In this document: in pieces, positions 1 to 9,199 of the stretch
Layout of the letters: each line of letters starts with the position of its first letter
Position numbering within the stretch: position 1 is the stretch's first letter
Source of the DNA: Natronosalvus halobius
GTDB taxonomy: Archaea > Halobacteriota > Halobacteria > Halobacteriales > Natrialbaceae
Direction: 5' to 3'
Assembly: GCF_024138145.1 (NCBI RefSeq)
Contig: NZ_CP099997.1
Span: forward strand, 3,038,001-3,102,000
DNA: 64,000 nt
Made by a program: the position numbers and the translations under genes
The notes under the pieces: model-generated
Told to the model about the DNA's origin: nothing
The model's database searches: none
Seen by the model: only the letters and a program-made list of their open reading frames with translations

Positions 1-884
1 AGGGCAACGACCAGCTCCGGTTCGAAGCCGTCTGGCGCGACTCGGACCTCGAGGTCATCGCGCCTATCCGCGAACTCGGGCTCACGCGCACGTGGGAACA
101 GGAGTACGCTGCGGAGAAGGGCCTCCCCGTCGAGGGCGGCAACGAGGGCGACTGGTCGATCGACACCAACCTCTGGAGTCGCTCGGTCGAGGGTGACAAA
201 CTCGAGGACCCCAGCTACGTCCCGCCAGAGGACATCTACGAGTGGACCCAGGAGCCCACCGGCGAAACTGAACTGATCGAGATCGAGTTCGAGAACGGGT
301 ACCCCGTCGCCGTCGATGGCGAGGCGATGGACCCCGTCAGCCTCATCGAGCACCTCAACGAGGTCGCCGGCGCCCACGGCGTCGGCCGCACGGACGTGAT
401 GGAAGACCGCATGCTCGGGCTCAAGGTCAGGGAGAACTACGAGCATCCCGCGGCGACGACGCTGCTCAACGCCCACGAGTCGCTCGAGGGCCTCGTCCTG
501 ACCCAGGAGGAGCGTCAGTTCAAACAACAAGTCGACCAACAATGGGCCCAGAAGGGCTACGAGGGCCTGGTCGACGCGCCGCTCGTGAGCGCGCTCGAGG
601 GCTTCATCGCCGAGACGCAGAAACGCGTCACGGGCACGGTGACGATCAAGTTCGAGGGCGGCCAGGCCCGCCCCGTCGCCCGCGACAGCGAGTACGCGGC
701 GTACTCGGCGGCCCACGCCTCCTTCGACACCGAAACCGTCGGCAAGATCGACCAGGAGGACGCGACGGGCGTCGCGAAGTACCACGGCTTCCAGCGCCGC
801 CTGGCCAACAAGTCGCTCGAAGGCGAGGGCGAGAGCCTCGAGATGGCGACTGACGGCGGAGCCAACGAGACGACCGACGAGTGA
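1..884 (+). CDS. argG: argininosuccinate synthase, 3' part
   Basis: Joins citrulline and aspartate using ATP in the penultimate step of arginine synthesis in the cytoplasm. The gene enters from the left edge; the reading frame begins at base 3 and 293 residues are visible. The visible part starts at GNDQLRFE, a conserved family segment, and runs through the helical C-terminal oligomerisation region. The N-terminal third with the ATP-binding SGG loop lies outside the window. Total family length is about 400 residues, so roughly 110 are missing. The stop TGA (882-884) overlaps a possible GTG start of argH, so the two genes are translationally coupled. The C-terminal tail is acidic and variable. 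Identity is secure from context and sequence. Confidence 0.95.
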   Translation, partial: GNDQLRFEAVWRDSDLEVIAPIRELGLTRTWEQEYAAEKGLPVEGGNEGDWSIDTNLWSRSVEGDKLEDPSYVPPEDIYEWTQEPTGETELIEIEFENGYPVAVDGEAMDPVSLIEHLNEVAGAHGVGRTDVMEDRMLGLKVRENYEHPAATTLLNAHESLEGLVLTQEERQFKQQVDQQWAQKGYEGLVDAPLVSALEGFIAETQKRVTGTVTIKFEGGQARPVARDSEYAAYSAAHASFDTETVGKIDQEDATGVAKYHGFQRRLANKSLEGEGESLEMATDGGANETTDE

Positions 885-886
885 AC

Positions 887-2392
887 ATGACCGGAGAGGA
901 TTCCCTGCAGGACGCCACCGATGCGCCCCGCTCGAGTTCGACCGACGAGAGCGACGCCAACAGCGTCGTCCGCCGCGATCGCTTCAGCGGCGGCCCCGCA
1001 CGCGGGTTCCTCTCCTCGCTCGCGGCCGACGAGCGCATCTTCGAGGCGGACCTCGCGGTCGACCGCGCTCACGTCGTAATGCTCGCCGAGAGCGCGGTCG
1101 TCGAGGACGACACTGCGAGCGACATTCTGCGCGCGCTCGACGCCATCGAGGTCGACGGGCACGCGAGCCTCCCCGACGGCGAGGACGTCCACGAGGCCAT
1201 CGAGACGGCCGTCATCGACGCGGTCGGTTCCGACGGCGGGAAGATGCACACCGCCCGCAGTCGCAACGACGAGGTCGCGGCCTGTATTAGGTACCGCCTC
1301 CGTGAGGACGTCCTCGAGGCGCTCGAAGCGACGCTCGCGCTGCGCGAGGCCCTCTCGGCAGTCGCGAGCGAGCACGTCGAGACGACGATGCCCGGCTACA
1401 CCCACCTCCAGCCCGCCCAGCCGACGACCGTCGCCCACTGGGCGCTGTCTTACGAGGGGGCGATTCGCCGCGACACCGAGCGCCTGCTCGAAGCCTACGC
1501 GCGGATCAACGTCTCGCCGCTGGGCGGGGCCGCGTTCGCGGGGACGACCTTCGATATCGATCGCGAACGGACGGCCGAGTTGCTCGGGTTCGACGGCGTG
1601 ATCGAGAATTCGATGGACGCGTCCTCGAGCCGGGACTTCCTGCTCGAGACCGTCCAGGAGCTGTCGACGCTGTCGACGACGCTGTCGGGGCTGGCCGAGG
1701 ACGTGATCCTCTTCGCCAACCGCGGCTTCGTCGACCTCTCGGACGATTACTCCTCGACGTCGTCGATCATGCCCCAGAAGAAGAACCCCGACACGCTCGA
1801 ACTCGTCCGCGCGGTCGCGGGCGATGCAGCCGCCGGGGTGCAGGGCCTGACGACGACGCTCAAGGGACTCCCACGCGCGTACAACCGCGACCTCCAGCGT
1901 GCCACCCCGCACGCGTGGTCGACGGTCGACGCCGTCCTGGAGGCGACCCGAGTCGCTGCGGGTGCAGTCGCCACCGCCGAGTGGAACGAGGAGGCGCTCG
2001 CTGCGGAGGCAGGGGCTGGCTTCTCGACGGCGACCGGCGTCGCGGACCTGCTGGCGGCGAACGGGGTGCCGTTCCGGACGGCCCACGAGATCGTGGCCGT
2101 CGCCGCCGAGAACGGGGGCGACTACGCGGCCATCGAAGCGGCTGCCGAGGACGTACTCGGCGAACCGCTCGAGACCTACGCCGATTCCGGGGCGGTCCGG
2201 TCAGCGCTCGACCCCGCAGCGAGCGTGGCCAGTCGCGACTCGATGGGTGGGCCAGCGCCCGACGCCGTCGAGTCGCAGCTCGAGTCCGCTCGCGACGCGC
2301 TCGAGAGCCACGAGGCGGCCGTGGACGACCTCGAGACCGCACTCGAGACGGCCCACGACGAGCTACGGTCCGAGGTGATGACGTATGCGTGA
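887..2392 (+). CDS. argH: argininosuccinate lyase
   Basis: Cleaves argininosuccinate to arginine and fumarate, the last step of the pathway. The family signature SSIMPQKKNPD lies near residues 290-300 and supplies the catalytic serine loop. RRDRFSGGP near the N terminus and the GSDGGKMHTARSRNDEV segment are also typical of the aspartase/fumarase superfamily. Length is 501 residues from the ATG at 887. A GTG at 881 overlapping the argG stop (GTGA) is an alternative start giving two more residues. The first 35 or so residues are a poorly conserved acidic extension. It follows argG directly and is probably cotranscribed with it. A spacer of about 200 bases with its own promoter separates it from the lysW cluster. 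Confidence 0.96.
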   Translation: MTGEDSLQDATDAPRSSSTDESDANSVVRRDRFSGGPARGFLSSLAADERIFEADLAVDRAHVVMLAESAVVEDDTASDILRALDAIEVDGHASLPDGEDVHEAIETAVIDAVGSDGGKMHTARSRNDEVAACIRYRLREDVLEALEATLALREALSAVASEHVETTMPGYTHLQPAQPTTVAHWALSYEGAIRRDTERLLEAYARINVSPLGGAAFAGTTFDIDRERTAELLGFDGVIENSMDASSSRDFLLETVQELSTLSTTLSGLAEDVILFANRGFVDLSDDYSSTSSIMPQKKNPDTLELVRAVAGDAAAGVQGLTTTLKGLPRAYNRDLQRATPHAWSTVDAVLEATRVAAGAVATAEWNEEALAAEAGAGFSTATGVADLLAANGVPFRTAHEIVAVAAENGGDYAAIEAAAEDVLGEPLETYADSGAVRSALDPAASVASRDSMGGPAPDAVESQLESARDALESHEAAVDDLETALETAHDELRSEVMTYA

Positions 2393-2462
2393 GCGTCGTC
2401 CCGTCAGTCCTGGCCGGGCGGTACGGCCGCCGCGATCGCCGCCGTCCCCGCCGGGGGACACT

Positions 2463-2509
2463 ATACTATTTCGATGACATTCGAAACAAGATTTGCGGGA
2501 AAATAGTAT
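2463..2509. promoter_or_regulatory. inverted repeat upstream of lysW, possible operator
   Basis: ATACTATTTC at 2463-2472 and GAAAATAGTAT at 2499-2509 are inverted copies (one extra T in the second arm) separated by 26 bases. They lie in an AT-rich stretch between argH and lysW, upstream of the lysW TATA candidates. No T-tract follows, so an operator is more likely than a terminator. Its function is inferred from position only. Confidence 0.35.
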
Positions 2510-2539
2510 TTTGGCGCCTTTAGAGTCGGGTATAGTTTC

Positions 2540-2592
2540 ATAATATATTTGGTAGGTTCGAAGGATTTAAGGTGTATCGTCCCCGAGAGGGG
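2540..2592 (+). promoter_or_regulatory. promoter and ribosome-binding region of the lysW-argF cluster
   Basis: Two TATA-like elements are visible: ATAATATATT around 2540-2550 and GGATTTAAGG around 2563-2572. The first predicts a start near 2570 and a short leader. The second predicts an almost leaderless message. A purine-rich stretch (GAGAGGGGAG, about 2585-2594) lies just before the lysW ATG and could be a Shine-Dalgarno site, which supports the first promoter. Confidence 0.5.
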
Positions 2593-2598
2593 AGTACA

Positions 2599-2763
2599 AT
2601 GACAGAATGCGTCGAGTGTGGGGCGGACCTGACCCTGCACGACGATCTGGAAGTCGGAGAAATCGTCGACTGTACCACCTGCGGAGCCGAACTCGAAGTC
2701 ATCGACACCGAGCCGCCAGTCCTCGAGCGAGCCCCCGAGCTCGAAGAGGACTGGGGTGAGTGA
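2599..2763 (+). CDS. lysW: LysW amino-group carrier protein
   Basis: A 54-residue acidic carrier. Established for the family: the C-terminal glutamate of the EDWGE tail is joined to the alpha-amino group of glutamate or aminoadipate and protects it during conversion to ornithine or lysine. Seen here: Cys4, Cys7, Cys25 and Cys28 form a zinc ribbon, and the protein ends exactly in EDWGE. The ATG at 2599 is preferred over an upstream start at 2572 because it begins directly before the first zinc cysteine pair and follows a purine-rich site. Its stop overlaps the argX start (GTGA). Because a full diaminopimelate operon is also present, its job here is probably arginine only. Confidence 0.95.
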   Translation: MTECVECGADLTLHDDLEVGEIVDCTTCGAELEVIDTEPPVLERAPELEEDWGE

Positions 2764-3668
2764 CCTTGCACGTAGGAATCCTCTACTCCCGGATCCGCAA
2801 GGACGAGAAGCTCCTCCTCAACGAGCTTCGCGAGCGCGGCCATGAGGTCGAAAAGATCGACGTGCGCACGGAGACCTTCGACGTCGCCGAGGCCGGCGAG
2901 ACGTTCGCTGACCTCGACCTCGTCGTCGACCGCTGTCTCGCCACCAGCAGGAGCCTCTACGCCACGCGCTTCTGTGAGGCCTACGGCGTTCCCGTGGTCA
3001 ACAGCAACGAGACGGCCGAAATCTGCGCCGACAAAGTGAAGAACAGCCTTGCGCTCGAGTCCGCGGGTATCCCCACGCCTGCGACGAAAGTAGCGTTCAC
3101 CAAAGAGAGCGCTCTCGAGGCCATCGAATCCTTCGGCTACCCCTGCGTCCTCAAGCCCGTCGTGGGCTCGTGGGGGCGCCTGATGGCCAAGATCGATTCG
3201 AAGAGTGCCGCGGAGGCGATTCTCGAGCACAAGGCGACCCTGGGTCACTACGAGCACAAGGTGTTCTACGTCCAGGAGTTCGTCGAGAAACCGGGCCGGG
3301 ACGTGCGCGTCCTGGCCGTCGACGGCGAACCCGTGGCGGCGATGGCTCGTTCCTCGGACCACTGGCTCACCAACGCGGCGAAGGGCGCCACGACCGACCC
3401 CTTCGAGCTCGACGACGAGGCGCTCGAGCTGGTCGAGAAGGCCAGCAACGCCGTCGGCGGGGGTCTATTGGGTATCGACCTCATGGAAGCCGATGACGGA
3501 TACACCGTCCACGAGGTCAACCACACCGTCGAGTTCAAGGCGCTCAACGATGCCGTCGACGTGGACGTCCCCGGGACCGTGGTCGACTGGCTCGAGGCGA
3601 AAGCCGAGGCCGAGGCCACGACCGACGAGGACGGGGCGAACGACGCCGAACTCGAGGTGACGCTGTGA
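2760..3668 (+). CDS. argX: glutamate-LysW ligase ArgX (LysX/RimK ATP-grasp family)
   Basis: ATP-dependent enzyme that attaches glutamate to the C-terminal glutamate of LysW. It is 302 residues long and starts with GTG inside the lysW stop (GTGA overlap). ATP-grasp features: CVLKPVVGSWGRL near residue 130, GRDVRVLAVDG near residue 178, and the metal-binding GIDLMEADDGYTVHEVNH region near 237-256. The last 25 residues are an acidic tail. LysX and ArgX homologues are hard to separate by eye. The choice of ArgX rests on the neighbouring argC, argB, argD, argE, argF and the presence of a separate DAP lysine pathway in this window. A bifunctional enzyme cannot be excluded. Confidence 0.9.
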   Translation: MTLHVGILYSRIRKDEKLLLNELRERGHEVEKIDVRTETFDVAEAGETFADLDLVVDRCLATSRSLYATRFCEAYGVPVVNSNETAEICADKVKNSLALESAGIPTPATKVAFTKESALEAIESFGYPCVLKPVVGSWGRLMAKIDSKSAAEAILEHKATLGHYEHKVFYVQEFVEKPGRDVRVLAVDGEPVAAMARSSDHWLTNAAKGATTDPFELDDEALELVEKASNAVGGGLLGIDLMEADDGYTVHEVNHTVEFKALNDAVDVDVPGTVVDWLEAKAEAEATTDEDGANDAELEVTL

Positions 3669-4753
3669 TGGCAACAGGCGCACAAGCCGCGGACGACGCG
3701 ACCGCGACCGACGCCGAGACCGTCACCGCCTCCGTCGTCGGCGGCACCGGCTTCACGGGCGGTGAACTCCTCCGTCTGCTCGCCGGCCACCCCGTCTTCG
3801 AGATTCGGCAGGCCACGAGCCGCTCTGCGGCGGGAAAGAGCGTCGGCTCGAAGCACCCGCCCCTGCGCGGGAGTGATCTGCGCTTCAGCGACCCCGAGGA
3901 CCTCGAGTCCGTCGATGTGCTCTTTACGGCGACGCCACACGGTGTCTCGATGGGCCAGATCGACGAGTTCCTCGACGTTGCAGACACCGTGGTCGACCTC
4001 TCGGCGGACTTCCGCCTCGGTAGTGAAAAACAGTACGACGAGTGGTACGACGGGCACAGCGCGCCCGAGTACCTCGAGCGCGCGGAGTACGCCCTCCCCG
4101 AAATCAACCGCGAGAACCTCGCGGGCGCGGACCTGATCGCCGGCGGCGGTTGTAACGCCACCGCCACGATCCTGGGACTGTACCCCCTGTTCGAGCACGG
4201 CATCCTCGAGGGGGGAGAACAGATCGTCGTCGACGTGAAAGTCGGCTCCTCGGAGGGCGGCGCCGGGGGCGGCGAGGCCTCGAGCCACCCCGAACGTTCG
4301 GGCGTCGTCCGCCCCTACGCCCCGACGGGCCACCGTCACGAGGCCGAGATCGAGCAGTTCCTCGGCACATCGGTGGCGTTCACCTGCCACGCGGTGGACA
4401 TGGTTCGGGGCGCGAGCGCGACGAGTCACGTCTTCCCCTCGGGGCCGGTCTCGAAGGGCGACCTTTGGAAAGCCTACCGCGAAACGTACGAGGACGAACC
4501 GTTCGTCCGCATGGCAGCCGGCGGCTCCGGCGTCTATCGCTACCCCGAACCCAAAGCGGTCGCGGGAACGAACATCGCCGAAGTCGGCTTCGAACTCGAC
4601 CCCTCGAACAAACGGATCGTGGTCTTCTCGGCTATCGACAACATGATGAAGGGGTCGGCCGGCCAGGCCGTCCACGCCGCGAATATCGCGCTGGGGCTCG
4701 AGGAAACCGCGGGACTCGAGTTTACGGGATTGCATCCCGTGGGGGCGCCCTGA
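3668..4753 (+). CDS. argC: [LysW]-glutamyl phosphate reductase
   Basis: NADPH-dependent reductase converting LysW-gamma-glutamyl phosphate to the semialdehyde. 361 residues. GGTGFTGGELLRLL near residues 25-38 is the nucleotide-binding loop, and Cys162 in GGGCNATATILG is the catalytic cysteine. The ATG at 3668 shares one base with the argX stop (TGATG). A GTG at 3665 would add one residue. The first 20 residues are Ala/Thr/Asp-rich and not conserved. Family assignment to the LysY/ArgC branch follows from the gene context with lysW. Confidence 0.95.
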   Translation: MATGAQAADDATATDAETVTASVVGGTGFTGGELLRLLAGHPVFEIRQATSRSAAGKSVGSKHPPLRGSDLRFSDPEDLESVDVLFTATPHGVSMGQIDEFLDVADTVVDLSADFRLGSEKQYDEWYDGHSAPEYLERAEYALPEINRENLAGADLIAGGGCNATATILGLYPLFEHGILEGGEQIVVDVKVGSSEGGAGGGEASSHPERSGVVRPYAPTGHRHEAEIEQFLGTSVAFTCHAVDMVRGASATSHVFPSGPVSKGDLWKAYRETYEDEPFVRMAAGGSGVYRYPEPKAVAGTNIAEVGFELDPSNKRIVVFSAIDNMMKGSAGQAVHAANIALGLEETAGLEFTGLHPVGAP

Positions 4754-4754
4754 G

Positions 4755-5702
4755 ATGACGACGAATCCGTACACTGAGGGCGAGACGGTAGTCGTGAAAA
4801 TCGGCGGCGCTCGCGCCGTCGACCCTGCAGGAGCGCTGGCCGACGTGGCCCATCTCGTCGCCAACGGTGAAGATGTGATCGTCGTTCACGGCGGCTCCAC
4901 CGCCGTCGACGAGACCCTCGAGGAACTGGGCGAGGAACCCACCTACGTCGAGACCCCCGGCGGCGTCGTCGGACGCTTTACCGACGAGCGCACCATGGAC
5001 GTGTTCAAGATGGTCATGCCCGGGAAGTTGAATACGGACCTCGTCGAGGCCCTGCAGAACGAGGGCGTCGACGCCGTCGGTCTCTCGGGCGTCGACGGCC
5101 AGCTCCTCTCGGGGAAACGGAAGTCGGCTGTCCGCGTCCAGGAGGGCGGCAAGAAGAAGATCAAGCGTGGCGACCACTCCGGAACCATCGAGGACGTCAA
5201 TTCGGATCTCCTCGAGACCCTGCTCGCGGGCGGGTACGTGCCCGTCGTGGGCGGACCCGTCCTCGGTGCCGAGAAGGACGGCGGCTACACCGCGGTCAAC
5301 GCCGACGCCGACCGCACGGCCGCGGCCGTCGCGGGGGCGCTCGAGGCCGACCTCGTGCTCCTGACGGACGTCTCGGGGATCTACGCCGATCCCGAGGACG
5401 AGGCGACGAAGATCGACGAAGCGACGGACGAAGAGTCGTTCGCGGCCGTCCAGGACGCCGCCGAGGGCTTCATGACGAAGAAGGTCATGGCCGCGAAAGA
5501 GGCCCTCGAGACCGGCGCGAGTTCGGTCGTGGTCGCGGATGCGAACGCGAACGATCCCGTTTCGAACGCCCTCGCGGGTCACGGAACGACGATCACCCCT
5601 GGCGCGCTGGGTCTGGGGCTCGACGGCGGCGACGCGGACGATGGCGAAACGGACGATACCGACGCGGACGAGAAGGCGGCGCTCGAGGTGACCAACCAAT
5701 GA
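4755..5702 (+). CDS. argB: [LysW]-glutamate kinase (ArgB/LysZ)
   Basis: Phosphorylates the side-chain carboxylate of LysW-bound glutamate. 315 residues of the amino acid kinase fold: KIGGARAVD at the N terminus, VVHGGSTAVDE near residue 38 and the ATP-site region LLTDVSGIYADPED near residue 203. The protein is longer than many relatives because of an acidic C-terminal tail of about 30 residues. It begins one base after the argC stop, and its own stop overlaps the argD start (ATGA), so the cluster is tightly coupled. Confidence 0.95.
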   Translation: MTTNPYTEGETVVVKIGGARAVDPAGALADVAHLVANGEDVIVVHGGSTAVDETLEELGEEPTYVETPGGVVGRFTDERTMDVFKMVMPGKLNTDLVEALQNEGVDAVGLSGVDGQLLSGKRKSAVRVQEGGKKKIKRGDHSGTIEDVNSDLLETLLAGGYVPVVGGPVLGAEKDGGYTAVNADADRTAAAVAGALEADLVLLTDVSGIYADPEDEATKIDEATDEESFAAVQDAAEGFMTKKVMAAKEALETGASSVVVADANANDPVSNALAGHGTTITPGALGLGLDGGDADDGETDDTDADEKAALEVTNQ

Positions 5703-6850
5703 GCGGGTTCGTTTTCTCCGAGAAGCCCATCTCGATCGCCTCGGGTGAGGGCGCGTTCCTCACGAGCGAGGACGGAATCGACTACCTCGACCTCGGTGCG
5801 AGCTACGCCTGCACGCCGACGGGACACTGCCACCCGCAGGTGGTCGAGGCGATCCAGGAGCAGGCGGGCGAGTTGCTGTTCGTCCAGGGTTCGTACCCCG
5901 TCAAGTCCCGGACCGATCTCCACACCAGACTGGCCGCGCTCGCCCCCGGCGACCTCGAAAACGTCTGGCTCTGCAATTCGGGCACCGAAGCCAACGAGGC
6001 GGCACTGAAGTTCGCACGGAGCGCGACCGGCGGGACGAAGATCGTCGCCGCCAAGCGCGCCTTCCACGGTCGGACGGCGGGGACGCTCTCCGCGACGTGG
6101 AAACCGAAGTACAGGAAGCCCTTCGAGCCGCTGCTCCAGGACGTCGAGTTCGTCACCTACGGGGACGCAGGCGAGTTATCGGAGGCCGTCGACGACGACA
6201 CCGCCGCGGTGATCCTCGAGCCCATCCAGGGCGAGGGTGGCATCCACCCCGCGCCGGCGGGCTACCTCGAGGCGGCCCGCGAGGTCACCGAGGCGACGGG
6301 GACGGCGCTGATCTTCGACGAGATTCAGACGGGACTCGGCCGGACGGGGACGACGTGGGCCTGTCAGAACGAGGCCCTCGGGGGACCCGTCGAACCCGAC
6401 ATCCTCACGACCGCGAAGGGGCTCGCCAGCGGGCTCCCGCTCGGGGCGACCCTGTGTGCCGACTGGATCGCCGAGGATGCCGGTCCACACGGCTCGACGT
6501 TTTCGGGGAATCCGCTCGTCTCTGCCGCCGCGAACGCCACCATCGACGTCCTCGTCGACGAGGATGTGTCGACCAACGCCGCGGAGGTTGGCGACTACCT
6601 GAAAGACGAACTCAAGGCGTCCGACGTGCCCCTCCGGGACGTCCGCGGCGAGGGCCTGATGCTCGGCCTCGAAGTCAAGCGCGGTGCCAACCGTGTGCTT
6701 CGCGACCTCGCACTCGAGCACCAGATACTCGCCTTGCCAGCGGGCCGAAGCGTCGTTCGGTTGCTCCCGCCGCTGGTCCTCGAGCGCGAACACGCAGACC
6801 AGGTCGTCGACGCACTGTCGGCAATCCTCACACCCACGGCAGAGCAATGA
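5699..6850 (+). CDS. argD: [LysW]-ornithine/lysine aminotransferase
   Basis: PLP-dependent class III aminotransferase converting LysW-glutamate semialdehyde to LysW-ornithine. 383 residues. The pyridoxal lysine is Lys240 in TTAKGLASGLPLGA; NSGTEANEAALKFAR and DEIQTGLGRTG are further family motifs. The ATG overlaps the argB stop (ATGA). No dapC is found in the dap operon of this window, and ArgD enzymes elsewhere are known to accept N-succinyl-2-amino-6-oxopimelate, so a second role in lysine synthesis is plausible but unproven. Confidence 0.95.
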   Translation: MSGFVFSEKPISIASGEGAFLTSEDGIDYLDLGASYACTPTGHCHPQVVEAIQEQAGELLFVQGSYPVKSRTDLHTRLAALAPGDLENVWLCNSGTEANEAALKFARSATGGTKIVAAKRAFHGRTAGTLSATWKPKYRKPFEPLLQDVEFVTYGDAGELSEAVDDDTAAVILEPIQGEGGIHPAPAGYLEAAREVTEATGTALIFDEIQTGLGRTGTTWACQNEALGGPVEPDILTTAKGLASGLPLGATLCADWIAEDAGPHGSTFSGNPLVSAAANATIDVLVDEDVSTNAAEVGDYLKDELKASDVPLRDVRGEGLMLGLEVKRGANRVLRDLALEHQILALPAGRSVVRLLPPLVLEREHADQVVDALSAILTPTAEQ

Positions 6851-6869
6851 CTCGAGACATGGAAGAACA

Positions 6870-8081
6870 ATGACGCAGGCCACGACAGCAATGGACGCGA
6901 ACGACGTGGACGAGACTGACGAAACGGCGGCTACTCCTGCCGACGAGGCAGACGAGGCCGACGGAAGCGAGACGAGCGCCGAATTCGACTCGAGCGCGGC
7001 GGCTGTCTCGCGGAAGGCGGCACACGAACTGCTGATCGACCTCGTCTCGACTCCCTCACCCTCGGGCGAGGAGGACGCGGCAGCCGAAGTGCTCGTCGAT
7101 TTCTTCGAAGCCCACGACCGCGAGGTCCGGATCGACGAGGTCGGCAACGTGCACGCACCGGCCGACGACGCGGTCCTCCTGACCTCCCACATCGATACCG
7201 TCCCGGGAGAGATTCCGGTTCGGGTCGAGCCGGCGAGCGACGAGGACGTGGACGCCGAGGTCGCGGCCGCGGGCGAGGACGTCCTCTGGGGCCGCGGCAG
7301 CGTCGACGCCACCGGCCCGCTGGCCGCAATGGCCGTCGCCGCCGTCACCACCGGCGTCTCCTTCGTCGGCGTCGTCGGCGAGGAGACGGACTCGCGGGGC
7401 GCACGACATCTCGTCACCGAGCGAGACGCACCCGAAGCCGTGGTCAACGGCGAACCCTCCGGCGCCGACGGCATCACACTGGGCTATCGCGGCTTCCTGG
7501 CCGGCACTTACGTCGCCACCAGCGAGTCCGGCCACACCTCCCGGCCCGAACCGAACGCCATCCAGCAGGCGATTCGCTGGTGGTCGGCCGTCGAGGAGGC
7601 TTTCGAGTCTGACGATTACGAACCCGTCTTCGAGCAAGTGACCGCCAAACCCGTCTCGCTTGAGGGCGGCACCACCGAGGACGGCCTCTCCGTCGAGGCG
7701 ACCCTCGAGGCACAACTCCGCATCCCGCCGAGTCTCGACGCCGAGGCGGTCAGGGAGGTCGCGGAGGCCACGCTCGAGGTCGGCACCGTCTCCTGGAGGG
7801 AGCCGATCCCACCGGTGATGGAGAGTCCACGCACGGAAATCGCGCGGGCGTTCCGCGTCGCGATTCGGCAGGAAGGCGGCGAGCCGCGACTCCTCCGGAA
7901 GACCGGAACGAGCGACATGAATCTCTACGCCGGCGCGTGGGACTGCCCGATGGTTACCTACGGCCCCGGCGACTCGAACCTCGATCACACCCCCGACGAA
8001 CGACTCTCGCTCGCGGACTACGAGTGCTCGATCGCGGTCCTCGAACGCGTCGGGAACACGCTCCGGGGGGAGGACGCGTGA
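6870..8081 (+). CDS. argE: [LysW]-ornithine hydrolase (ArgE/LysK, M20 family)
   Basis: Zinc peptidase that releases ornithine (or lysine) from LysW. 403 residues from the ATG at 6870. Metal-site motifs typical of M20 enzymes: LLTSHIDTVPGE, WGRGSVDATGPLAAM and VGEETDSRGARH, with a late histidine in SNLDHTPDERL. The first 50 residues are an acidic Asp/Glu/Thr/Ala-rich extension before the conserved start SRKAAHELLIDLV; no later ATG fits, so the extension appears real. It lies 19 bases after argD and its stop overlaps the argF ATG. Confidence 0.93.
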   Translation: MTQATTAMDANDVDETDETAATPADEADEADGSETSAEFDSSAAAVSRKAAHELLIDLVSTPSPSGEEDAAAEVLVDFFEAHDREVRIDEVGNVHAPADDAVLLTSHIDTVPGEIPVRVEPASDEDVDAEVAAAGEDVLWGRGSVDATGPLAAMAVAAVTTGVSFVGVVGEETDSRGARHLVTERDAPEAVVNGEPSGADGITLGYRGFLAGTYVATSESGHTSRPEPNAIQQAIRWWSAVEEAFESDDYEPVFEQVTAKPVSLEGGTTEDGLSVEATLEAQLRIPPSLDAEAVREVAEATLEVGTVSWREPIPPVMESPRTEIARAFRVAIRQEGGEPRLLRKTGTSDMNLYAGAWDCPMVTYGPGDSNLDHTPDERLSLADYECSIAVLERVGNTLRGEDA

Positions 8082-9046
8082 TGACGGACGACTCGGGTCG
8101 TCCCGCCCACGCGAGTCGCTCGGCGGCCGGAAACGAGGGTGACGTGCGCCACCTGCTCGACGTCGACGACCTCTCTCGCGAGGAGCTGTTTACCGTCCTG
8201 GACCGGGCGGCCGACTACAAACTCGCCCAGACGCGCGGCGAGGGCCACGCCGACTTGCCGGGGCAAACGCTGGGCATGCTCTTCCAGAAGCCCAGCACCC
8301 GGACGCGTGTCTCCTTCGAAACGGGGATGACTCACCTCGGGGGGCACGCCATCTTCCTCGGGGCCGACGACATCCAGCTAGGTCGGGGCGAACCGCTCAA
8401 AGACACGGCGAGGACCCTCTCGCGGTACGTCGACGCAGTGATGGCCCGAGTGTTCAAACACGAGAACATTCGGGTAATGGCTGAGTACGCGGACGTACCG
8501 ATCGTCAACGGGCTAACCGACGACGCCCACCCGTGTCAGACGCTGGCGGACCTCCTGACGATCCGGGAGCGCTTCGCCGACCTCGATTCCGTCTCGGCGA
8601 CCTGGATCGGTGACGGCAACAACGTCGCCCAGTCGTTCGTCCTCGGCTGTGCACTCGCCGGAATCGACCTCACGGTAGCGACGCCCGAAGAACACGGCAT
8701 CGACGAGGCCGTCCTCGAGCGGGCGGCCGAACTTGGAACGGCGCCAACGGTGACGCACGACCCCGTCGAAGCGGTGACGGACGCGAACGTCGTCTACACC
8801 GACGTCTGGGTCAGCATGGGTCAGGAGGACGAACGCGAGATCCGCCTCCGGACGTTCGAGGGGTTCCAGGTCAACCAGGAACTGCTCGAGCACGCGCCCG
8901 AAGCAGCCGTGATGCACTGTCTGCCGGCCCACCGTGGCGAGGAGATCACCGACGCTGTCATCGAAAGCGAGCGCTCTATCGTGTTCGATCAGGCGGAAAA
9001 TCGGCTCCACGCCCAGAAGGCGGTGTTGAGCTGGTTGCTCGAGTAG
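8081..9046 (+). CDS. argF: ornithine carbamoyltransferase
   Basis: Condenses ornithine with carbamoyl phosphate to give citrulline. 321 residues. The carbamoyl phosphate loop KPSTRTRVSFE, the HPCQTLADLLT motif and the ornithine-site MHCLPAHRGEE motif are all intact. The ATG at 8081 shares one base with the argE stop (TGATG). The first 20 residues, before VRHLLDVDDLSREEL, are non-conserved. This is the last gene of the lysW cluster. No clear stem with T-run directly follows the stop. Confidence 0.96.
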   Translation: MTDDSGRPAHASRSAAGNEGDVRHLLDVDDLSREELFTVLDRAADYKLAQTRGEGHADLPGQTLGMLFQKPSTRTRVSFETGMTHLGGHAIFLGADDIQLGRGEPLKDTARTLSRYVDAVMARVFKHENIRVMAEYADVPIVNGLTDDAHPCQTLADLLTIRERFADLDSVSATWIGDGNNVAQSFVLGCALAGIDLTVATPEEHGIDEAVLERAAELGTAPTVTHDPVEAVTDANVVYTDVWVSMGQEDEREIRLRTFEGFQVNQELLEHAPEAAVMHCLPAHRGEEITDAVIESERSIVFDQAENRLHAQKAVLSWLLE

Positions 9047-9167
9047 CTCGAGCGATGCAGTCGCTTTCCCGTCCGCGTTCGAACGGTACGAGGCCGTGGC
9101 TGGCTGTTGATGGCCAAACTCCTTGCGAGCACCAGTAGGCGGAAAACGAGAGACGGAAAATCCCATG

Positions 9168-9178
9168 TTTTTATATGG
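9168..9178 (+). promoter_or_regulatory. TATA-like element upstream of the structured RNA candidate
   Basis: TTTTTATATGG at 9168-9178 is a strong archaeal TATA match in a region with no downstream start codon in a plausible frame. It predicts a transcript starting near 9200, where the first of four hairpins begins. Confidence 0.45.
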
Positions 9179-9199
9179 AAGAACCTGCTATCCCGAGTT

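Noticed and set aside
3266-4864. 532-residue minus-strand frame over argX/argC
   Set aside because: Antisense shadow of two motif-complete arginine genes, without start context or domain.
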